A stretch of DNA of 11,950 nucleotides from assembly GCA_020861125.1 (NCBI GenBank), contig JAJBSZ010000485.1, forward strand, positions 1-11,950, written 5' to 3'. The DNA is from Planctomycetota bacterium. Its GTDB lineage: Bacteria; Planctomycetota; SZUA-567. Under the pieces are notes generated by a model, which worked only from the letters and a program-made list of their open reading frames with translations, searched no databases and was not told where the DNA came from. Shown in pieces: positions 1 through 5,133 of the stretch. The stretch's first letter is position 1, and the number at the start of each line of letters is the position of its first letter. Made by a program: the position numbers and the translations under genes.

Positions 1-530
1 ACCCGAATCTGGACGGTGGAGGTCTGGCTGCGGAGAATGGCAGTGTCCCCGAGGACAAAGGTGTCGGCCTGATCCCGAACCGGATGATCGTCCGGCATGT
101 TCAGGGCGTCAAAATTGTGGAAGGTATCCTCGATCTCCGGCCCCTGGCGGATGGTGAAGCCGAGACGTTCGAAGATCCCGGTGAAACGCTCCATGGCCTG
201 GGTCAGCGGATGCAGGGTGCCCAGGGGCTGACCCCGGCCGGGCAGGCTGGGATCGGGCAGCGGGCCGGCGGCCGGTACGGCGGCGGTGAGGGCACCTTTT
301 CTCGCTTCCAACACCCCTTCCAATTCCGCCTTGACCGCATTGAGACGCTGGCCAACCGCCTTCTTGTCCGCCGCCGGCACCTCCTTGATGCGGGACATCA
401 GATCTTTCAGACGCCCGGACCGGCCAAGAAACTCCACCCGGACCGTTTCCAGATCCTCCGGAGACGCAGCGGCGGCGAGCGCGTCCAGGGCCATTTCCCG
501 AAGAGCCTCGATTTCCTCCACAAGCGCCAT
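1..530 (-). CDS. pheS: Phenylalanyl-tRNA synthetase alpha subunit, 5' part (gene runs off the left edge)
   Basis: The alpha subunit of the alpha2-beta2 class II synthetase charges tRNA-Phe in the cytoplasm and carries the aminoacylation site. About 176 codons are visible. Residues 1-90 are a charged helical N-terminal region, as expected for the tRNA-binding coiled coil. From about residue 100 the class II core begins, with HPLTQ, then GPEIED and FDALNMPDDHP, and DTFVL. At the window edge comes LRSQTSTVQIR, the conserved R-T-(H/Q)-T-S-x-VQIR segment of the family; Gln in place of His also occurs in the E. coli enzyme. The ATG at 530 is preceded by AAAGG about 8 bases upstream, and the protein begins MALVEEIEAL, as many PheS do. 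It lies 260 bases downstream of rpsT on the same strand, with an intrinsic terminator in between, so attenuation is likely. The C-terminal part, and any pheT, are outside the window. The identification is secure. Confidence 0.96.
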   Translation of the reverse strand, partial: MALVEEIEALREMALDALAAAASPEDLETVRVEFLGRSGRLKDLMSRIKEVPAADKKAVGQRLNAVKAELEGVLEARKGALTAAVPAAGPLPDPSLPGRGQPLGTLHPLTQAMERFTGIFERLGFTIRQGPEIEDTFHNFDALNMPDDHPVRDQADTFVLGDTAILRSQTSTVQIR

Positions 531-589
531 GGCATACCCTTTCACCAGCCGGAAATCCGCCCGACCCAATGGGGGCAGACTGCCGGTTC

Positions 590-631
590 CAAAGAAAGAA
601 AGCAAGGCGCCCGGTAATCCGGCTCCTTGCT
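590..631 (-). terminator. Intrinsic terminator or attenuator between rpsT and pheS
   Basis: On the minus strand a 7-bp stem AGCAAGG/CCTTGCT (631-625 with 607-601) holds an inner CCGG/CCGG pairing around ATTA. It is followed by TTCTTTCTTT at 599-590. It sits about 60 bases before the pheS start, so it can end rpsT transcripts or act as a pheS attenuator. The 5' arm overlaps a second possible hairpin, GCTTC-TCAT-GAAGC (642-629), so the two cannot fully coexist. Confidence 0.75.
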
Positions 632-719
632 TCATGAGAAGCGTTTTGGTCCATGACGCACCGACTCCGCGGTGAACCCGGCAGCCTGGAAGAGCAACCG
701 AGCGTACTGTGCGGGGCGG

Positions 720-793
720 TAGTTCGTTACCTCGGACCCAGCACCATGAGAATCAACGGTACCGTACCGTAATAGTGGTTCTCGGACGAACTA
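720..793 (-). promoter_or_regulatory. Structured RNA candidate spanning the rpsT stop codon
   Basis: A perfect 8-bp inverted repeat, TAGTTCGT (793-786 on the minus strand, starting at the rpsT stop TAG) and ACGAACTA (727-720), encloses 58 bases. Inside are a 5-bp hairpin ACGGT-ACGGT-ACCGT and short ACCA/TGGT complementarity. Drawn as RNA this gives a closed stem with internal branches. It could be a processing site, a 3'-UTR structure of rpsT, or the first part of a pheS leader. I do not recognise a named family. Confidence 0.35.
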
Positions 794-1069
794 CGACGCC
801 TTGGCGGCGGCGAGGCGGTTGGCGGCTTTGGCCAAACGGGACTTGCGGCGACTGGCGGTATTCTTGTGCAGGATGCCTTTGACCTTGGCCTTGTCGATGG
901 CCCGGGTGACCTTCTTCAGCTCTTCACCGATGGCACCCGCCTCGCCGGCGGCGAGGGTGGTCTTGTAAGCCTTGACCGCCTTTTTGAGCTTTTCTTTGCG
1001 GACCCGGTTGCGGGCGGTCCGTTTCAGGGTTTGGCGCATACGCTTCTTGGCTGATTTGATGTTGGGCAT
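791..1069 (-). CDS. rpsT: 30S ribosomal protein S20
   Basis: S20 binds 16S rRNA early in assembly of the small subunit. The 92-residue product has the expected length and is very rich in Lys, Arg and Ala. It starts MPNIKSAKKRMRQ and ends with the helical segment GILHKNTASRRKSRLAKAAN, both typical of S20. The ATG at 1069 is preceded by GAGAGA about 9 to 14 bases upstream. The TPR gene ends 95 bases upstream on the same strand. A weak promoter candidate lies in that gap, so rpsT may be transcribed both from its own promoter and from the one at 2241-2269. S20 synthesis is autoregulated in E. coli; whether that holds here cannot be seen. The reading frame stays open for 52 codons beyond the TAG stop. 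Confidence 0.97.
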   Translation of the reverse strand: MPNIKSAKKRMRQTLKRTARNRVRKEKLKKAVKAYKTTLAAGEAGAIGEELKKVTRAIDKAKVKGILHKNTASRRKSRLAKAANRLAAAKAS

Positions 1070-1129
1070 TCTTATTCTCTCTCATTCGCTTTGACGATGG
1101 CTCGCCAACTGGTTTGCCGTATGGTGACG

Positions 1130-1158
1130 ATTGTACGTTCCGTTAGCCGCGGAACTTG
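1130..1158 (-). promoter_or_regulatory. Weak sigma-70 promoter candidate for rpsT
   Basis: A good -10 element TACAAT lies at 1135-1130 on the minus strand in the TPR-rpsT gap. The -35 at 17-bp spacing, CAAGTT, is poor. Transcription would start near 1123 and give a leader of about 54 bases before the S20 start. Only the -10 is convincing. Confidence 0.3.
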
Positions 1159-1164
1159 GTATAT

Positions 1165-2067
1165 TCAGGTATCGCCCGCAGGTTCTTCCTCTTCGGCTTC
1201 CAATTCCGAATCGGTCGGACCTGCCTCTGCCTCGTCGCCCTCGGCTGCCGCCGGGAGGTCTTGATCCTCCGGGTCGGTCGGAGCCAGAGGCAGGACCGCT
1301 TCACGGACCGTCTCCGTCGCGGCCGGGGACCGGTGCTCGTAGCCGTCCAGTTTGTCCTTGACCAGCACCAGCGCGAAATCGGCAGGCAGGGTAACCGCCT
1401 GCGGCCAGAAACCCCGCTGGGTCGGGTTGCCAATTTGCGATCGGACGATGATATCGTTATATTCCTGCTCGGCGGCCGACAGCAAACGGCGGTATTCCTC
1501 CGGATTCTCCCGCGCCGCTTCCGCTTGCCGCTCATAGGTCTGGGCCAGGGCCAGTTTGGCCTCGGGGAAGACCTCGGAGTTCCCGGCATCCACCAGTTGC
1601 CGGAAGGTGGCGGCGGCGGCGTCCAGTTTGTCCTGCATGAACTGCGCCTGACCAAGGGAATACCGGGCGCGGCGGCTCATGGCGCTTGTCGGATAGTCGC
1701 GCAGGAGAGCGGCGGCAGCCTCTTCAGCCGCCGGGAAATTTCTGGTGGTATAGGCATAGGAAAATTTCATCATCAACACCCGCGCCGCGGCGTGAAGCCC
1801 GCGGTAGTCGGTGGCTGCCTGGTCGAAGAGAGGCAGCGCATCCGTTTCCGGCTGCGTTTGCAGATCCACCAGCAACTGAAAAACGGCATTCTCCGCCGCG
1901 CGCTCCCGTTCGGCCTGGGCCCGGCTCCGCCAGGTGAGCACAGCGGCGATTATGCCCGCCACCAAGGCCAACGCCAGGACCGCATAGGCGATGGTGTGGA
2001 TTCTCTCCGCCACGCGCAGGGCCAGGGTGGATTCCCCCGACGGGGCCGCATCAGTTTTTTCCGCCAT
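1165..2067 (-). CDS. Membrane-anchored tetratricopeptide (YfgM-like) protein
   Basis: The 300-residue product has a short charged N-terminus, one transmembrane helix at about 24-46 (rich in Ala, Leu and Val), then a long helical domain. TPR-like helix pairs are visible at about 95-125, 130-160 and 165-205: FPAAEEAAAALLRDYP, then ARYSLGQAQFMQDKLDAA, then AKLALAQTYERQAEAA. The last 45 residues are acidic and low in complexity, ending in runs of Glu and Asp. This plan of one anchor plus TPRs resembles YfgM/Tol-Pal-type periplasmic chaperone helpers, but homology to YfgM is not certain. The domain after the helix is probably outside the inner membrane. The ATG at 2067 has GGAAAG about 10 bases upstream. 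The gene lies 95 bases before rpsT and has a strong promoter upstream, so it probably leads the operon. The exact role is unknown. Confidence 0.8.
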   Translation of the reverse strand: MAEKTDAAPSGESTLALRVAERIHTIAYAVLALALVAGIIAAVLTWRSRAQAERERAAENAVFQLLVDLQTQPETDALPLFDQAATDYRGLHAAARVLMMKFSYAYTTRNFPAAEEAAAALLRDYPTSAMSRRARYSLGQAQFMQDKLDAAAATFRQLVDAGNSEVFPEAKLALAQTYERQAEAARENPEEYRRLLSAAEQEYNDIIVRSQIGNPTQRGFWPQAVTLPADFALVLVKDKLDGYEHRSPAATETVREAVLPLAPTDPEDQDLPAAAEGDEAEAGPTDSELEAEEEEPAGDT

Positions 2068-2194
2068 GACGGCATCGCTTTCCGTGCAGATGGGACGGCA
2101 AGGTTTCCGCCGCGAGTTCCTGTGGTAGCCGCCTCGTGACGACCACCGCCAGCCGGCAACGCAGAGGGACGACCGGATGGCGATATAAAATATC

Positions 2195-2225
2195 CGAGCC
2201 GCAATCCCCCGGGGGTCGCGGCTCG
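2195..2225 (-). promoter_or_regulatory. GC-rich hairpin at the 5' end of the TPR-rpsT-pheS leader
   Basis: The arms CGAGCCGC (2225-2218) and GCGGCTCG (2202-2195) form a perfect 8-bp stem, with an inner CCCCC/GGGGG palindrome. The predicted transcription start is only about 10 bases upstream, so the hairpin opens the 5' UTR of roughly 165 bases. It is followed by GATATTTTATATC, which is AT-rich but is not a clean U-run. Possible roles are a transcript-stabilising cap hairpin, an attenuator or a weak terminator. Confidence 0.45.
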
Positions 2226-2240
2226 CTCTCCAAGATCGCC

Positions 2241-2269
2241 ATTATAAAAAGGCGACAATTCGAGGTCAA
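2241..2269 (-). promoter_or_regulatory. Near-consensus sigma-70 promoter for the TPR-rpsT-pheS operon
   Basis: On the minus strand the -35 is TTGACC (2269-2264), the spacer is exactly 17 bp, and the -10 is TATAAT (2246-2241). This is the best promoter in the window. A dyad TCGCC-N10-GGCGA (2255-2251 and 2240-2236) brackets the -10 element and could be an operator. The predicted start is near 2234, and the first gene downstream is the TPR gene at 2067. Confidence 0.75.
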
Positions 2270-2320
2270 GCATCTTTCCCGGGGCAGGCGGCGATAGCGG
2301 ATATTTCCGGTTCAGGTTGA

Positions 2321-3478
2321 CTACCGGGTCCGCTTGCCCTTGGCCGTGGCGAAGGCAAAGCCGTTCTTGCCGCGTCGTTTCACGCCGTACATGGCTTCGT
2401 CGGCGGCATTGACCAAGTCCGTTTCCCGGCTGCCGTTGTCGGGAAAGATGGCGATGCCGATGCTGGCGCCGACCCGGCAGGCGGCGTCACCGACGGCAAT
2501 CGGTTCTTCCAGCGCTTTTAAAATATTGGCCGCCACCAGGCCGGCGTCGGTGGGCCGCCGGATGTGGGACAGGCACACCACAAACTCGTCACCGCCGATC
2601 CGGCCGACGAAATCCGATTCACGGATGCAGCTTTTCAACCGCCGGGCCACCGCCTGCAACACCAGATCGCCGGCGGCGTGGCCGTAAGTGTCGTTCACCG
2701 CCTTGAAGCCGTCGAGGTCCACAAACATGGTGGCGGTGAAAAAACTGCCGCGGCGGGCAACGGCGAGAATCTGGTGCAGTTGTTCGGTGGCGCCCCGCAA
2801 GTTGGGCAGTTGGGTGAGGGGGTCGTGCTTGGCCATGCTCTCCGCCTGGCGCAGGCGGTGACCGGTAAGGATGGCGGCGAGGTAGGCGGCCACCGTCTGC
2901 ACCGTTTCCGCGTCGCTCCGACCCAAGCGCGGCAGGAACGGCCGTTGTTCCACCGATCGGCCGGTCACCAGCAACGCCACCGCCTCGTTTTGAAAAAACA
3001 CCGGGGCGGCGATGAAATACGGCAACTCCAGCGCCGTCCGGACTGCGCCGTGGGTGGTGGGCGGCTGGGCGCCAGTGACCACCGCAGGCCGCAGGGGATC
3101 GAGAAATTCCTTCGGCACCGCGAGGCGCCGGCCCAGTAATTTCTCTCGCATGCCGGCGGCATAGCCCTGGAGAACCTTGGGCACGAAGATTCCGCCACCT
3201 TCCGGGAACAGGACCACCGTGCGCTGCATATTGATGGTGGCGTTGAGTCGACGACTGACTGATCCGAACATGGATTCGAAATCGACCTCCTGGCCGAGAC
3301 TGACGGCCAGTTCGGCCATCAGCTGGAAGCCGCGGCGTTTCTGCTCGAGTTCGTGCCGGATCTCCGTGGACTGATGATCGACGTGGAGAATCCGAGCCGC
3401 CGTCGCCGCCACCAGACGGCGGAGATACTCGATCTCCCGATGGCAGTCACCGGTGTTTCCCGCCTGGCCGTCCACCAT
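2321..3478 (-). CDS. GAF-GGDEF diguanylate cyclase
   Basis: The 385-residue soluble protein has a charged helical, probably coiled-coil lead (about 10-55), a GAF-like sensory domain (about 58-205) and a C-terminal GGDEF domain (about 215-380). GGDEF is intact at 295-299 within GRIGGDEFVV, and FVDLDGFKAVND (252-263) supplies the metal and GTP-binding Asp region. RxxD (RESD, 286-289) stands five residues before GGDEF, so the product-inhibition I-site is also intact. It should make cyclic di-GMP from two GTP. No EAL domain and no transmembrane helix are seen. An in-frame TAG directly precedes the ATG at 3478, which limits the start; the Shine-Dalgarno sequence is weak (AGG at about -9). The FIST gene lies 106 bases upstream on the same strand. 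The GAF ligand cannot be told from sequence. Confidence 0.92.
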   Translation of the reverse strand: MVDGQAGNTGDCHREIEYLRRLVAATAARILHVDHQSTEIRHELEQKRRGFQLMAELAVSLGQEVDFESMFGSVSRRLNATINMQRTVVLFPEGGGIFVPKVLQGYAAGMREKLLGRRLAVPKEFLDPLRPAVVTGAQPPTTHGAVRTALELPYFIAAPVFFQNEAVALLVTGRSVEQRPFLPRLGRSDAETVQTVAAYLAAILTGHRLRQAESMAKHDPLTQLPNLRGATEQLHQILAVARRGSFFTATMFVDLDGFKAVNDTYGHAAGDLVLQAVARRLKSCIRESDFVGRIGGDEFVVCLSHIRRPTDAGLVAANILKALEEPIAVGDAACRVGASIGIAIFPDNGSRETDLVNAADEAMYGVKRRGKNGFAFATAKGKRTR

Positions 3479-3516
3479 CTAGTACCTAGTCAAGATTGAG
3501 GTCGTGGTTATGTACA

Positions 3517-3580
3517 CAGTCAATTTCCTCGCCGTACCGTAGCTTGCAGATGTTTATACCCACATTTTCAAAATTGACTG
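3517..3580 (-). repeat. 10-bp inverted repeat and TTGACT elements in the FIST-GGDEF spacer
   Basis: CAGTCAATTT at 3517-3526 and its exact complement AAATTGACTG at 3571-3580 are separated by 44 bases. A further AGTCAA at 3488-3493 repeats the 3518-3523 element in direct orientation, 30 bases away. On the minus strand a TATAAA (3558-3553) between the arms could be a -10 element for the cyclase gene, but no good -35 fits. The repeats could be operator half-sites or the stem of a leader hairpin. Confidence 0.4.
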
Positions 3581-3595
3581 GGTGCTAGCGCACCC
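3570..3595 (-). terminator. Terminator-like hairpin at the end of the FIST gene
   Basis: On the minus strand GGGTGC-GCTA-GCACCC (3595-3580) is a perfect 6-bp stem with a 4-base loop. It overlaps the FIST stop codon TAG and is followed by AGTCAATTTT. The U-run is short and begins late, so termination is probably partial and some read-through into the cyclase gene is likely. Confidence 0.5.
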
Positions 3596-4811
3596 GATTT
3601 TCTTCCGGTCGGCTGAACAGACAGAAAACGCCCGTCCAGTCGAGGGCGCGCGGCCTATCCGCCACCGCCGCGATTTCGACGCCGCTGTAGATGCCAAGGA
3701 GGGGCACCCGGCCGGCGACGGCAGCCTGGACGACGGTGGCATCCTCCAGGTCCTCGCCGGCATACCCGGCGGCCCGGCCGGCACAATCGATATACAGGGA
3801 AAAAAGCAGGCGTCGCCCGGCACAGCCGGCGAAAACCTTCTCCAGCTTGGGCCGCATATACTCGAGGTTCAGGCTGCGGTGCATGATCTGGAATTCGGTG
3901 CCCGCCTGCATGTCGGGCTCGAACATGACAATGCCGTTCCGCTGCTTGTCCACCGCGAAACACAGCCGGCTGGCGTAGCGTTCCTCATCGTATTCACCCC
4001 ATTTGACACCGCGGTTGACACCAAAGGTCAGGAAAAACGCATACTCCTCCGGCGGAATGGAAGGGCCGAGAAGCCCCTGGATAAAGGGGAGAGCCGGCTG
4101 GCCATCGATTTCCAGTATGGTCTGCCGGTCCGCCCGGGTGACGGTGTAGTAGCTCGTGGCCGGCCGACACCCGTGCATGATCACATGGTCCATCCGGATG
4201 TCGCCGGAGAAGGCCAGGGCCAGGGCGTGGTTGTCGGCGAGGGAATGGCCCAGCCATTGCCGCGTGGCGGAACACAGGTAATCCCCCTGCAACCCGGCGC
4301 CGGCCAGGGTCCGGGGCAAAAAGCCGAGACCCGCTTCGATACCTTCGAGAAGATAGGTGCCCAGCACCAAACGGAGCGACCCGCGGAGACGGTCGATGGC
4401 GTCATAGAACAGGAGGACCGGCGTTTCGGCCCCGACGCCGAGGCCGGCCAGCTCCTGGCCCAACCGCGCTCCCACCGCCCTTTCGTCACCCTCAAGACCA
4501 CCGGCGACAACCAAATCGCACCCGACGTCCTCCAACCAGAACGCCGCAAGGGCGACCTGATCGCCGGCGTATCCGTAACGGCGGTTGGTCATCACGCCCA
4601 CCGCACCGCCCCCAACCACCCGCGGACGGGGTCCGACGACGCTGCGCACGGCAGTATAGAGCAGGTCCGGATCATGCGCGGCGGTGGCGAACAACAGGAC
4701 GACATCGCAGGCCCGGTTGGGATGGCCGCTGGCGACCACGGCCTCACGGGCCGCCTCAATGCCGGCATGGGTGGTGTCGGGGTTATCGCTATAGCCAACG
4801 CATGCGATCAT
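3585..4811 (-). CDS. FIST-domain (FIST_N/FIST_C) sensory protein
   Basis: The 408-residue cytoplasmic protein fits the FIST family. FIST_N covers about 35-235, with CDVVLLFATAAHD, VVGGGAVGVMTN and DQVALAAF early and GDYLCSATRQWLGHS near the end. FIST_C covers about 240-390, with PLLGIYSGVEIA and LDWTGVFCLFS as the typical closing motifs. FIST domains are sensory, and some (NosP) bind haem and sense NO; no haem ligand can be named here. The frame is open further upstream to 4952, but the ATG at 4811 is preferred: AAGGA lies 8 bases upstream and family similarity begins there (MIACVGYSDN). The gene is divergent from rseP and lies 106 bases upstream of the GGDEF gene, the usual kind of partner for such sensors. 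A role in controlling c-di-GMP is inferred from that neighbourhood. Confidence 0.87.
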   Translation of the reverse strand: MIACVGYSDNPDTTHAGIEAAREAVVASGHPNRACDVVLLFATAAHDPDLLYTAVRSVVGPRPRVVGGGAVGVMTNRRYGYAGDQVALAAFWLEDVGCDLVVAGGLEGDERAVGARLGQELAGLGVGAETPVLLFYDAIDRLRGSLRLVLGTYLLEGIEAGLGFLPRTLAGAGLQGDYLCSATRQWLGHSLADNHALALAFSGDIRMDHVIMHGCRPATSYYTVTRADRQTILEIDGQPALPFIQGLLGPSIPPEEYAFFLTFGVNRGVKWGEYDEERYASRLCFAVDKQRNGIVMFEPDMQAGTEFQIMHRSLNLEYMRPKLEKVFAGCAGRRLLFSLYIDCAGRAAGYAGEDLEDATVVQAAVAGRVPLLGIYSGVEIAAVADRPRALDWTGVFCLFSRPEENRVR

Positions 4812-5133
4812 GCAGCCGGTCCTTGGCCGTGGATGGGGGGTGACAGCTGGTTCCTCCCATGGCTTCGAGCCGTGTCTTTCGCGACAACGGCGTGCCGGGT
4901 TTGGAAAAACTTTGTTGTATAGTGTATGGAAAACACGCGCTTGCCGGAACAAAATTCCCGCTGCGGTCGGAGGCTATGGATTTCGACGGCTGGCCGGCGC
5001 TGGTGATACCGGAACGAGGTTTTCCTTTTCTTCCGCGACACAAAACATACAATTCACCACGTTTCAGCCTCGTCCCCGCCCGGCGGCGGTGACAGCGGAA
5101 ACATTATCCTTTTCCCATGAGGAACGCAGCAGC
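4812..5133. other. Divergent intergenic region between the FIST gene and rseP
   Basis: These 322 bases have no convincing gene. The RseP frame stays open through them, but no family similarity precedes 5134. An AT-rich patch at 4900-4935 could hold promoters: on the minus strand TTCCGG-N17-TACACT (4949-4921) is a weak match, and on the plus strand TATAGT (4918-4923) lacks a -35. A second plus-strand -10 candidate, TACAAT at 5048-5053, also lacks a good -35. GGAAC occurs at 4947-4951 and 5011-5015, the core of many ECF-sigma -35 elements, but neither has a clear -10 partner. No element here can be called with confidence. Confidence 0.4.

Noticed and set aside
542..543. Frameshift or degradation in pheS at the window edge
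   Set aside because: The frame is intact from 530 to base 1; the gene is only cut by the window.
109..654. 181-codon minus-strand frame overlapping pheS
   Set aside because: The PheS frame is conserved over the same bases. This one is Gly/Arg-rich, and its start lies upstream of the terminator.
655..700. T-box riboswitch before pheS (GGGTTCACCGCGG resembles the T-box core)
   Set aside because: The core lacks the UGGN bulge needed to pair with the tRNA acceptor end and is one base short, and there is no specifier hairpin visible.
1950..2273. Minus-strand frames between the TPR gene and the cyclase gene
   Set aside because: They start upstream of, or inside, the near-consensus promoter at 2241-2269, so the first codons would not be transcribed from it. 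No protein features are seen.
3582..4922. 446-codon plus-strand frame antisense to the FIST gene
   Set aside because: Mirror of a conserved gene, with no domain and no ribosome binding site tied to a plausible start.
4812..4952. Longer FIST protein starting at 4952
   Set aside because: The extra 47 residues show no family similarity and lack a ribosome binding site, while the ATG at 4811 has AAGGA at a proper distance.
4810..5133. RseP extended at its N-terminus by 108 residues
   Set aside because: The first transmembrane helix with HELGH belongs about 28 residues from the start in this family. The upstream part has no domain, and GAGGA marks the ATG at 5134.
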